DNA of 64,000 nucleotides from positions 33,932-97,931 of the forward strand of contig JAPLDA010000009.1 in NCBI GenBank assembly GCA_026391945.1. Direction: 5' to 3'. The translations under genes and the position numbers were made by a program. Below are positions 20,055 through 29,118 of the stretch, piece after piece (the stretch's first letter is position 1; every line of letters starts with the position of its first letter). The DNA is from Bacteroidota bacterium (GTDB taxonomy: Bacteria > Bacteroidota > Bacteroidia > AKYH767-A > 2013-40CM-41-45). The notes under the pieces are model-generated. The model made no database searches. It worked only from the letters and a program-made list of their open reading frames with translations, and was not told where the DNA came from.

Positions 20055-20894
20055 ATGGACAAACCTGTTTATACAATCGGAATTGATGTTGGAAGTAATT
20101 TCATCAAACTCATCCTGATGAAATATTCCGATCATCCTGAAATCATCGACAAACACACTGAAAAAATCCGCAAGCGCGATCCGTCGGCGGTGGCAGACGA
20201 AATCGTGAATGCCATACTCGAAAAAAACGGGTTAAAATACGAGGACATTGCTTACCTCGCTTCCACCGGTGAAGGCGATTTGGTAAAAAGAAAGCGCGGT
20301 CATTTTTACGGGATGACGACTCACGCAAAAGGCGCCAATTTCTTTTTCCCTGATGCGAGAACAGTGGTTGATCTTGGAGCACTTTATGTGCGTGCCATCC
20401 GCATCAACGAAGGCGCGCGCGTGGAAGATTACAAGATGACGGGCCAGTGTGCATCAGGCTCCGGGCAGTTCCTTGAAAATATTTCGCGTTACCTCGGCTT
20501 GTCAATCGAAGAAGTCGGCGAGGTTTCCATGCAGGCAACACAACCGGAAGTTTCATCCGGCATTTGCGCCGTACTTGCCGAAACAGATGTGATCAACATG
20601 GTGTCGCGCGGAATAACGACTCCTGACATCATCAAAGGAATTCATATTTCTATTGCTTCCCGGATCATCAAATTACTGAGCTCATTAAAAGCAGAGTCAC
20701 CGATCGTATTAACCGGCGGAATGGCGTTGAACAAAGGAATGATCCAGGCGATTGACGAGCAACTGAAAGAAGGGAATAAAAAATTCATTGTCAAGGCTCA
20801 TCCTGATTCCATCTATGCAGGAGCCATCGGCGCTGCTTTGTGGGGAGGATACCGTCATCTTAAGTTGAAAGAAAAACAGGCAGAGGCAGTTTAA
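20055..20894 (+). CDS. bcrD: Benzoyl-CoA reductase subunit D (ATPase/activase, BcrD/BadG-like)
   Basis: TIGIDVGSNFIKLILMK; TGQCASGSGQFLENISRYLG; ICAVLAETDVIN. Confidence 0.9.
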   Translation: MDKPVYTIGIDVGSNFIKLILMKYSDHPEIIDKHTEKIRKRDPSAVADEIVNAILEKNGLKYEDIAYLASTGEGDLVKRKRGHFYGMTTHAKGANFFFPDARTVVDLGALYVRAIRINEGARVEDYKMTGQCASGSGQFLENISRYLGLSIEEVGEVSMQATQPEVSSGICAVLAETDVINMVSRGITTPDIIKGIHISIASRIIKLLSSLKAESPIVLTGGMALNKGMIQAIDEQLKEGNKKFIVKAHPDSIYAGAIGAALWGGYRHLKLKEKQAEAV

Positions 20895-20904
20895 AAAAAC
20901 CAGG

Positions 20905-23046
20905 ATGGAAGCGATTTTAAAAAACGAAATAAAAAAAAACGTCTCGGGAAAATCAGTTCACGAACTGGATTCACTTTTCAAACCCAAAGCGATTGCCATC
21001 ATCGGCGCTTCTTCCAAAGAGCTTTCCATTGGAAATGTGATCCTGAAAAATCTTGTTCATTATGGATACACCGGGAAAATTTATCCCATCAATCCGAAAG
21101 AACCGGAAGTGAGAGGCATCAAAGCATACCCGACCATTTTTGATGTGCCGGGAGACATTGACCTCGCGCACGTCATCATCCCGGGAAAATTTGTTCCGCA
21201 GATCATTGAAGATTGCGGGAAGAGAGGAATCAAATCAGTCATCATCAACTCGGCGGGATTCAGTGAGATGGGAGAAGAAGGAATGGCGCTTCAAACAGCC
21301 TTTCTTACCAATGCAAAAAAATACGGAGTCCGGATTTTCGGCCCCAATTGCCAGGGCATCATCAACGCCGATCCACAATACAAAGCCTACTGCGATTTCA
21401 CGTTTACATTTCCGAAACCCGGCAGCATTTCCATTGTTGCCTTGAGCGGCGGCGTCGGTGCCTTCATCATGCAGAGTTTGTTTGATCTGGAGATCGGGAT
21501 GCGCATGTATGCATCCAACGGAAACGCCTGCGATGTTTCCATTTCGGAAGTGGTGAATTATTATGGTGAAGACGAAGGAACCAAAGCCGTTATTTTATAT
21601 ACGGAAGGTTTTCACAACCCGAAAGAGTTCATGGATGTGGCACAAATTGTTTCAAAGAAGAAACCGATTCTCGCCATGAAAGCCGGCCGCACGGAAGAAG
21701 GCGCGAAAGCCGCCGCCTCTCACACAGGCTCACTGGCAGGAGTGGACATCGCTACCGAATTGATTTTTGAAAAAACAGGAATACTTACTTTCAATAATGA
21801 AGAAGAAATGTGCCAGGCAGCCATGGCTTTTTCTACACAACCGATTCCGAAAGGAAACCGTGTCGGCATCATCACCAACACAGGTGGCCCTGCCGTGATT
21901 GCCACCGATGAACTGGTGAGTGCAGGACTGCAGCTTCCCGCCTTATCAGAAAAAGCAAAAAATATTCTGAAAGAAACCATGCTTCCTGAAGCCACCATCG
22001 GAAACCCGATTGATGTGGTGGCAACGGGCGGAGGAAAACATTTCCGCAGTGCACTGGATGTACTGATGGATGAAGAAACGATTGATTCCGTTTACATCAA
22101 TTTTGTCACGGCACCGTTTACGGATACCGATGATGTTGCCAGGAATATTGTGGAAGTGAATAAACAGAATCGTAAGCCGATCGTCTGCAACTTTATGACG
22201 AACATGAGCCTTGAACGTTTCCAGGTGACAGCAAAAATTTTAAAAGACGGCGGAGTTCCTTGTTATAGTTTCCCGACTACTGCTGCAAAGGCGCTTGGCG
22301 CATTGTATCAATACCACCAGGTACAGTCAAGGAATATCGGTGAAGCAAAAAATTTCAGTGATACAAACAAAGCCGGTGCTGAGAAGATTTTAGAGCAGGC
22401 GAAAAATGAAAACAGAGAATTTCTTTCTTCTGCCGCTACGTATCAATTGCTTTCTCATTATAACATTCCTGTTGCCGACTGGCGCATAGCTGCTGATGCA
22501 AATAGTGCAATTCAAGCTGCCGAAGAAATCGGGTTTCCTGTTGTCATCAAAGCAGATGCAGAATCATTGGTTCATAAGAGCGACATGGGTGGTGTAGCCG
22601 TCAATTTAAAAAATGCCGATGAAATTCACGCGACTGTTGAGAGGATGAAAAAATCTTTTGATTCAAAGGATTTGAAATTCTTTGTTCAGAAATTTTTACC
22701 GGGAGGAAGAGAGTTAATAGCCGGTGTGAGTGCGAAAAAAGATCTCGGCCATCTCATCATGTTCGGCATCGGCGGAATTTATGTTGAGGTGCTGAAAGAT
22801 GTGGTCTTCAAAATTTCTCCCGTCACCGAAGTGGAGGCAAAAGAAATGCTTTCGTCCATCAAGACTTCAAAATTACTGGATGGTGTGAGAGGAGAAAAAG
22901 GAATTCACAAACATAGCGTGATTGAAATTATTCAACGCCTATCGCAACTGGTTACTGATTTTCCGGAGATACAGGAAATGGATTTGAACCCCATCATGGC
23001 GTTTGAGAATAAAGCATTAGTTGTTGACGCGAGAATAAGAATTTAA
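20905..23046 (+). CDS. Acyl-CoA (acetyl-CoA) synthetase, ADP/NDP-forming, fused alpha-beta type
   Basis: CoA-binding domain AIAIIGASSKELSIGNVILKNL; GRTEEGAKAAASHTGSLAG; C-terminal ATP-grasp GFPVVIKADAESLVHKSDMGGVAVNL. Confidence 0.9.
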   Translation: MEAILKNEIKKNVSGKSVHELDSLFKPKAIAIIGASSKELSIGNVILKNLVHYGYTGKIYPINPKEPEVRGIKAYPTIFDVPGDIDLAHVIIPGKFVPQIIEDCGKRGIKSVIINSAGFSEMGEEGMALQTAFLTNAKKYGVRIFGPNCQGIINADPQYKAYCDFTFTFPKPGSISIVALSGGVGAFIMQSLFDLEIGMRMYASNGNACDVSISEVVNYYGEDEGTKAVILYTEGFHNPKEFMDVAQIVSKKKPILAMKAGRTEEGAKAAASHTGSLAGVDIATELIFEKTGILTFNNEEEMCQAAMAFSTQPIPKGNRVGIITNTGGPAVIATDELVSAGLQLPALSEKAKNILKETMLPEATIGNPIDVVATGGGKHFRSALDVLMDEETIDSVYINFVTAPFTDTDDVARNIVEVNKQNRKPIVCNFMTNMSLERFQVTAKILKDGGVPCYSFPTTAAKALGALYQYHQVQSRNIGEAKNFSDTNKAGAEKILEQAKNENREFLSSAATYQLLSHYNIPVADWRIAADANSAIQAAEEIGFPVVIKADAESLVHKSDMGGVAVNLKNADEIHATVERMKKSFDSKDLKFFVQKFLPGGRELIAGVSAKKDLGHLIMFGIGGIYVEVLKDVVFKISPVTEVEAKEMLSSIKTSKLLDGVRGEKGIHKHSVIEIIQRLSQLVTDFPEIQEMDLNPIMAFENKALVVDARIRI

Positions 23047-23139
23047 ATAAAACAGATGTGAGGATTGAGATAAGAGGCATGAAGCAAAAATAGTTTTATC
23101 CATCTCCAATCTAAATCTTCAGATCCCAGATCTGGAAAC

Positions 23140-24378
23140 ATGTATAAAATACAATCTGCAAAAATCCTGAAGGAAGTAATGGGAAATTATTTTCTGGGAA
23201 TGAAAGACACCGGTAAAAAATATGCGTGGTGTACAAGCGTAGGTCCCGCCGAGTTGCTGCGCTCATTTGGTTTTGAAGTCCACTTCCCTGAAAACCACGG
23301 AGCGTTATTGGGAGCCACACGAACCTCCGGCGATTTTATTCCCGAGAGCGCAAGCCTGGGATATAACAACGACATCTGTTCATACCTGACTTCAGACATC
23401 GGTTCCTATTTAAAAAAGAAAACTCCATTGCAGGAACATTATGGTTTGAATGGCCCGCCTAAACCGGACATCATCGTTTACAATACCAATCAATGCCGCG
23501 AAGTGCAGGATTGGTTCATGTATTTTGCAAAAGAAATGAATTGTCCGGTTGTCGGCATCACACCTCCAAGGCATGTGGATGAAGTCACCGATGCGCACAT
23601 CAACGATGTGAGCGCGCAGTTCAAAGCGATGATTCCTGCCTGTGAAAAGGCAAGCGGAAAAAAATTCGACATTGATAAATTCAGGGAAACGCTGCGGCTG
23701 AGCAAGGAAGCAACCGACCTGTGGAAGAAGGTTTTGTGGACGGCCACCGCTTCTCCTTCACCAATCAGTTTTTTTGATGCGACCATTCACATGGGGCCGA
23801 TCGTGGTTTTGCGCGGAACGCAGACAGCCAAAGATTATTACTCAACGCTGTTAAAGGAACTGAAAGAAAATGTTTCCAAAAAAGTCGGGTTTCTTGAAGA
23901 CGAGCGTTTCCGGATTTACTGGGACGGAATGCCGATCTGGGGAAAGTTAAGGCCGATGTCGGAATTGTTTATCCAGAACAAAGCTGCTGTGGTTGCTTCT
24001 ACCTATTGCAACAGCTGGGTGTTTGATGCATTCGATGAAGAACATCCGTTCGAGACATCTGCAAAAGCATACACCGAAATTTTCATCAACAGAAGTGAAG
24101 AGGCGAAGGAAAAAATATTAGCCGGCCTGGTCGAAGATTTCCGGATCGACGGAATGATTTTTCATGATGCAAAGACCTGCGCCAATAATTCCAACTCCCG
24201 TTTTGGAATGCCGCAGCGAATTACTGAAAAACTTGGCATCCCGACTTTGGTGGTGGAAGGTGATTTGTGTGATTTGCGTTTTTACTCCGAAGGACAAACC
24301 ACCACAAAAATTGAAACATTCATTGAACAGATAGAAAGCCTGCCTGCCGGACAGGCAAGTACAAAAGTGCTTAGCTGA
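23140..24378 (+). CDS. 2-hydroxyacyl-CoA dehydratase / BcrB-HgdA family protein, orphan paralogue
   Basis: 412 aa sharing layout with BcrB (N-terminal helix, GYNNDICSYLTSDIGSYL, HDAKTCANNSNSRFGMPQ, LVVEGDLCDLR); divergent from 17272-18570. Confidence 0.75.
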   Translation: MYKIQSAKILKEVMGNYFLGMKDTGKKYAWCTSVGPAELLRSFGFEVHFPENHGALLGATRTSGDFIPESASLGYNNDICSYLTSDIGSYLKKKTPLQEHYGLNGPPKPDIIVYNTNQCREVQDWFMYFAKEMNCPVVGITPPRHVDEVTDAHINDVSAQFKAMIPACEKASGKKFDIDKFRETLRLSKEATDLWKKVLWTATASPSPISFFDATIHMGPIVVLRGTQTAKDYYSTLLKELKENVSKKVGFLEDERFRIYWDGMPIWGKLRPMSELFIQNKAAVVASTYCNSWVFDAFDEEHPFETSAKAYTEIFINRSEEAKEKILAGLVEDFRIDGMIFHDAKTCANNSNSRFGMPQRITEKLGIPTLVVEGDLCDLRFYSEGQTTTKIETFIEQIESLPAGQASTKVLS

Positions 24379-24407
24379 TTGATTGGTGAAATAAAAAAAA
24401 CAAAATC

Positions 24408-24878
24408 ATGAGCGGGAAAAATTCTTTTGAAAACCGGATCTATAAACTTTCCACTGGAGAGAAAGTAAGTTCCGCTGACCTCGAAAAGCTGATTGAAGGG
24501 AAATGCCACTATGTTCAATACGTCGCTATCGGGAAAGATGAAAAGGGTGATTCAGTCGCGTTGATTTTTCCGAATAAAAATTTACTGAACAATCCCGATT
24601 ACCAGCTAAGCCCGGAAGAAGGATGTTTTTGTCCGCGCAGCCTCGATGAACTCGGCAGATGCCTGACCGGTTGTTTGAAACTGGTGAATCAACAGATTGA
24701 TAATGATTCATCGAAAGTGAAATCAGCGGCCATCATCAACACGAATTTTCCTGCCGGGGACGAAACATCGATTACTTCCCAACACGTTTTTGATAAATAC
24801 AAAGCACTGCTTCACGAGGCACATGGAGAAAATGTTCCGGCTGATGAAGAAATTTATTTTATAAAAAATGCACAATGA
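24408..24878 (+). CDS. Hypothetical protein resembling the C-terminal subdomain of AMP-forming acyl/feruloyl-CoA synthetases
   Basis: YKLSTGEKVSSADLEKLIEGKCHYVQYVAIGKDEKGDSVALIFPN resembles the GKWVS...YVQDVVI..G...ALIFPN region of ligases; no N-terminal adenylation core in the window. Confidence 0.45.
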   Translation: MSGKNSFENRIYKLSTGEKVSSADLEKLIEGKCHYVQYVAIGKDEKGDSVALIFPNKNLLNNPDYQLSPEEGCFCPRSLDELGRCLTGCLKLVNQQIDNDSSKVKSAAIINTNFPAGDETSITSQHVFDKYKALLHEAHGENVPADEEIYFIKNAQ

Positions 24879-26731
24879 AAAACGCCATGGATTCAGCGAA
24901 AATAAAAATCGGTGTGGTGGGCTTAGGCCCCGTGGGGATGATCTTAGCGGTTAAACTGAAAGAAGCCGGTTGTGACGTAGCCTTGTGCGATAAGGATGAA
25001 TTCAAACTGAAAAAAATCCGCGAAGAAGGAATTGTCCTGGAGAATATCATTGAATCAAAAACGGTTTTTGACAAGGTGTACGATTCTCCCAGGGACATGC
25101 GCCACCTCGACCTGGACTATCTTGTTTTTTCACTGAAGACTTACCAGACATTGGGTGCAGCCAAAGAAGCTGAAATACTGAACTCCGATAAAATCACACT
25201 GGTGTCAGCGCAAAACGGAATTGATTCGGAGAAACTGGTCTCCTCTGTTTTTGGAGAATCCAAAACGCTTCGCATGGTCATCAACTATGCAGGAAATTTA
25301 CGTTCACCGAATACGGTGAGGGTTTCTTTCGTAACTCCTCCGAACTACGTTGGTTCCATCGACGACAGCCGGACCAAACAAGCGGAACGTTTTGCAGGAA
25401 TCTTAAACAGTGTCGGGTTCGCCACCGAAAGACTTGATTCGTTCGAACTGGTAAAAAGCACCTGGGAAAAAACAATTCTCAATTCATCACTCAGCGCCCT
25501 GTGCGGAGTGGGGCGGCTCACGATGATGGAAGCCATGGCCGATGCCGACACGATGGAATTGATCGAACAAATCATCAACGAAGGAATTGATGTTGCTGAA
25601 AAAGAAAAAGTCCGGTTCCCGGATGACTTCCTGAGAAAATGCATGTTGTACCTGAGGAAGGGCGGCGATCATTTTCCCTCTCTCGCCGTTGACCTCATCA
25701 ACAACAGGCAAACGGAAATAGATTACTTCAACGGGAAAATTGTGGAGTACGGAAAAAAACATTACGTGAAAACATCGCTGAACCTTGCCTTCACCAACAT
25801 GGTAAAAGCCATGACGAATAAAAATGTGCTGGCGAGATTTCCCGGCGTGGAAGGCGAACTCAATAAAATCATCATCAGCAAAGGGCTGGTGGATAAAAAT
25901 AAACCTTCTGTTTTTTACCAGGAACAGAATTGTTTTATGGGAATTGATCTCGGTTCCGCATTCACCAAGTTCACCATCGTTGATGAAAATGGAAATCCTG
26001 TATTCAGGTACGTTTTACAGACGATGAACAAGGATCGCCACGCCATGAAAAACATTCTCAAGGCGATTCATTCGACATTTAAGATCAGCCACAGCTGCGC
26101 CACCGGTTACGGAAGAAAACATTTTACCGATACCGACATCGTGAAAACTGAAATCAACTGCGCTTCCGCCGGTGTTTCGGAATTTTTCGGCGGCGAAAAA
26201 AACATCATCGACATCGGGGGAGAAGACATTAAAATCATTCATTGCGACTACGAAAATCACGTAGCGAATTTTTACATGAATGATAAATGTGCTGCCGGAA
26301 CCGGTGCTTTCCTGGAAGAAATTTCGGAACGTGCGGAAATCAATATTTCTGAAATGAGCAGTCTGGCATCGAATTCAGAATACAACAGGGAACTGAACAG
26401 TTTCTGCACCGTGTTCGCCAAAACAGAAATCATGAATTGGGTGTTCGACGGAATGCCGCGGCAGGATATTGCAAGAGGAATTTATATTTCGATTGCCAAC
26501 AAAGTCGCGAAGATGAGGCTCTACCCAAACATCCCGACATTCATGATCGGTGGTGTGATCGCTCATCATCCTTACCTGAACAAAATTCTCTGTGATAAAT
26601 TCAACATAGAAATAAAAACGGTTGATCAGCCGCAGTACATCGTATCGTTTGGTGCAGCGATGATAGCAAGGCTAACCTGGCTGGCGCTGCACCCGTTAGA
26701 AATCAAACAGGCCGAAACACTCACTCATTAA
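24875..26731 (+). CDS. Fusion: ketopantoate-reductase-like dehydrogenase (N-terminal) plus BadF/BadG/BcrA/BcrD/HgdC-type activase ATPase (C-terminal)
   Basis: N-terminal IGVVGLGPVGMILAVKL and KSTWEKTILNSSLSALCGV; from about residue 353 CFMGIDLGSAFTKFTIVDENG, NDKCAAGTGAFLEEISERA, FCTVFAKTEIMN. Confidence 0.85.
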   Translation: MKNAMDSAKIKIGVVGLGPVGMILAVKLKEAGCDVALCDKDEFKLKKIREEGIVLENIIESKTVFDKVYDSPRDMRHLDLDYLVFSLKTYQTLGAAKEAEILNSDKITLVSAQNGIDSEKLVSSVFGESKTLRMVINYAGNLRSPNTVRVSFVTPPNYVGSIDDSRTKQAERFAGILNSVGFATERLDSFELVKSTWEKTILNSSLSALCGVGRLTMMEAMADADTMELIEQIINEGIDVAEKEKVRFPDDFLRKCMLYLRKGGDHFPSLAVDLINNRQTEIDYFNGKIVEYGKKHYVKTSLNLAFTNMVKAMTNKNVLARFPGVEGELNKIIISKGLVDKNKPSVFYQEQNCFMGIDLGSAFTKFTIVDENGNPVFRYVLQTMNKDRHAMKNILKAIHSTFKISHSCATGYGRKHFTDTDIVKTEINCASAGVSEFFGGEKNIIDIGGEDIKIIHCDYENHVANFYMNDKCAAGTGAFLEEISERAEINISEMSSLASNSEYNRELNSFCTVFAKTEIMNWVFDGMPRQDIARGIYISIANKVAKMRLYPNIPTFMIGGVIAHHPYLNKILCDKFNIEIKTVDQPQYIVSFGAAMIARLTWLALHPLEIKQAETLTH

Positions 26732-26733
26732 TT

Positions 26734-27996
26734 ATGAAATCATTCCACTCGATAGAAAAGGGAATTGCAATTATTTACGACGATCTGTATTTGGTGAATG
26801 GAGCGCGTACTCCATTCGGAAAATTTTGCGGAACACTTGCACAGGTTTCCCCGACGGATCTTGGAATTTTTTCGAGCCGTGCGGCCATCGAAAAGTCAGG
26901 CGTCAATCCAAAGGAAATTGACCAGGCCATCATTGCGAACATCGGCCAGTCGTCGGGAGATGCTTATTTTCTTCCACGTCACATTGCCTTGTTTGCAGGA
27001 TTGCATGAATCGGTTCCGTCACTCATGGTGCAGCGGATCTGTGCTTCGGGATTTGAAACCATCATTGCTGCATCCGAACAGATCATGCTCGGGAAAGCCG
27101 ATACTGTTTTGTGCTGCGGAACAGAAAGTATGTCGCTTTCACCCACGGTGAGCTTTGGCAACCGCATGGGTTATCCTCTTGGACGGCCTGTGTTTAAAGA
27201 TATGTTGTGGGAAGCACTCGATGATACGGCTGCCGGTTACCCGATGGGTTATACGGCGGAGAATGTGGCGAAGAAACACAACATCACACGGCAGCAATGC
27301 GATGAGTTTGCGCTTCTTTCATTTCAGCGTTCGGTGGCTTCGCGCAACAGCAACATTTATAAAGATGAAATAGCTTCCGTAAATTCTGTTGTGTTTGAAG
27401 CGGAAGGACTGAAGCCAAGGAAGGTGAGGATACCGGGAGGTGTAAAGAATTTTGTTTCCGATGAACAGGTGCGTGAAACTACGCTGGAAGCACTGGCGAA
27501 ACTACCAACGGTATTTTCTGATGTGGGAGTACTCACCGCCGGGAATTGCAGCGGCATCGTTGACGGTTCCGCAGCTGTTGTCGTGGCGAATAAAAACAGC
27601 ATTCAGTCGAAAGGATTAAAACCGGTTGCCAAAGTAGTTGCTTCTGCAAGTTGCGGCATTGATCCCAAAGTAATGGGACTCGGCCCGGTTCCGGCAATCC
27701 GGCTTCTTCTTGAAATCACAGGATTGAAAATGGAAGACATCGGCTTGTTTGAAATCAACGAAGCTTTTTCTGCGCAAGTCATCGGCTGTGAAATTGAACT
27801 CGGATTGGATCGCGCCAAATTGAATGTGAACGGTGGCGCTATTGCCATTGGGCATCCGTTAGCAGCAACCGGAACAAGATTGTCGCTCACGATTTCAAGG
27901 GAAATGATTGCACGAAAAGTAAAATATGGAATTGCTTCTGCCTGTATTGGCGGCGGACAAGGAACGGCAGTGTTATTTGAAAATGTAAATCTTTAG
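26734..27996 (+). CDS. Thiolase family acetyl-CoA C-acyltransferase
   Basis: VQRICASGFETI, GGAIAIGHPLAATGTRL, ASACIGGGQGTAVLFE. Confidence 0.92.
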   Translation: MKSFHSIEKGIAIIYDDLYLVNGARTPFGKFCGTLAQVSPTDLGIFSSRAAIEKSGVNPKEIDQAIIANIGQSSGDAYFLPRHIALFAGLHESVPSLMVQRICASGFETIIAASEQIMLGKADTVLCCGTESMSLSPTVSFGNRMGYPLGRPVFKDMLWEALDDTAAGYPMGYTAENVAKKHNITRQQCDEFALLSFQRSVASRNSNIYKDEIASVNSVVFEAEGLKPRKVRIPGGVKNFVSDEQVRETTLEALAKLPTVFSDVGVLTAGNCSGIVDGSAAVVVANKNSIQSKGLKPVAKVVASASCGIDPKVMGLGPVPAIRLLLEITGLKMEDIGLFEINEAFSAQVIGCEIELGLDRAKLNVNGGAIAIGHPLAATGTRLSLTISREMIARKVKYGIASACIGGGQGTAVLFENVNL

Positions 27997-27998
27997 TC

Positions 27999-29111
27999 AT
28001 GTCGGATACAATTGAAAAAGTAAAATCAAATTCTTCTGCGATAAAACGGACAGAAAAAATTTATCAGTGGCAGATGATTGAACCGGATAAGGAGTTTAAT
28101 CTTGTTGAACAACCCGTTCCGGAATTGAAAGAAGGAGAAGTGTTGGTGCAAATAGCCGGTTGCGGAGTTTGTCACACCGATATCAGTTTCTGGCATCATG
28201 GAGTTCAGACGAAACATGCATTGCCACTTACGCTGGGGCATGAAATCAGCGGAACGGTTGTGGACGGATCACAGGAATGGATTGGAAAGAAGGTCATCAT
28301 CCCTGCCGTTCTTCCATGCGGTGAATGTGAGTTGTGTAAAAAAGGAAGAAGCAACATTTGCAGAAATCAATTGATGCCCGGAAATGATTTTCACGGTGGA
28401 TTTGCATCCCACATCGTGGTTCCTTCAAAATATTTATGTCATGTTCCTGCTGATGTGTTGAAAAAATATTCGCTGGAGCAACTGTCGGTGATTGCAGATG
28501 CCATCTCCACTCCTTACCAGGTGGTGAAGAAATCAGAACTGGAAACAGGAGACCTTGCCATTGTGATCGGAGTCGGAGGCGTTGGGGTGTACGGTGCGCT
28601 GATCGCCAAAATTTTCGGAGCCAAAGTCATTGCACTCGACATCAACGATGAAAAATTAAATACGGCAAAGGCCAATGGCGTGGATGCCATCCTCAATATT
28701 AAAGGGCTGGATACAAAAACCATTAAGGAAAAAGTAAAGGAGCTTGCCAAAGAAATCAAAGCACCGAAAACCGGGTGGAAAATTTTTGAGATCAGCGGAA
28801 CGAAAGCAGGACAGGACTTGGCTTTCAACCTCATCACGTTTACTTCCACACTTTCCATCGTCGGGTTTACGATGGATAAAGTGGAAGTCCGCCTGAGTAA
28901 CCTCATGGCATTCGATGCAAAACTCATCGGTACCTGGGGATGCCGTGCTGAATTATATCCCGAAGTACTCGACCTCGTAGCAAAGGACAAATTAAACATT
29001 TCCGGTTTCGTGCAGACGTTCCCGATGTCAGAAATCAATAACGTATTTAAAAATACATTGGAACATAAGTACACCAAACGTTCGGTGCTGGTGCCGGATT
29101 TTAACGGATAG
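27999..29111 (+). CDS. had: 6-hydroxycyclohex-1-ene-1-carbonyl-CoA dehydrogenase
   Basis: Zn-ADH fold; LPCGECELCKKGRSNICRNQLMPGNDFHGGFASHIVVP; TGWKIFEISGTKAGQ; GFTMDKVEVRLSNLMAFDAKLIGTWGC. Confidence 0.88.
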   Translation: MSDTIEKVKSNSSAIKRTEKIYQWQMIEPDKEFNLVEQPVPELKEGEVLVQIAGCGVCHTDISFWHHGVQTKHALPLTLGHEISGTVVDGSQEWIGKKVIIPAVLPCGECELCKKGRSNICRNQLMPGNDFHGGFASHIVVPSKYLCHVPADVLKKYSLEQLSVIADAISTPYQVVKKSELETGDLAIVIGVGGVGVYGALIAKIFGAKVIALDINDEKLNTAKANGVDAILNIKGLDTKTIKEKVKELAKEIKAPKTGWKIFEISGTKAGQDLAFNLITFTSTLSIVGFTMDKVEVRLSNLMAFDAKLIGTWGCRAELYPEVLDLVAKDKLNISGFVQTFPMSEINNVFKNTLEHKYTKRSVLVPDFNG

Positions 29112-29118
29112 CCTGGTC

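Noticed and set aside
16052-20894. Interpretation of bcrCBAD as an ordinary 2-hydroxyglutaryl-CoA dehydratase system
   Set aside because: Two distinct activase subunits, the bcrC-B-A-D order and adjacent dch/had/oah support benzoyl-CoA reductase instead; a phylogeny would settle it.
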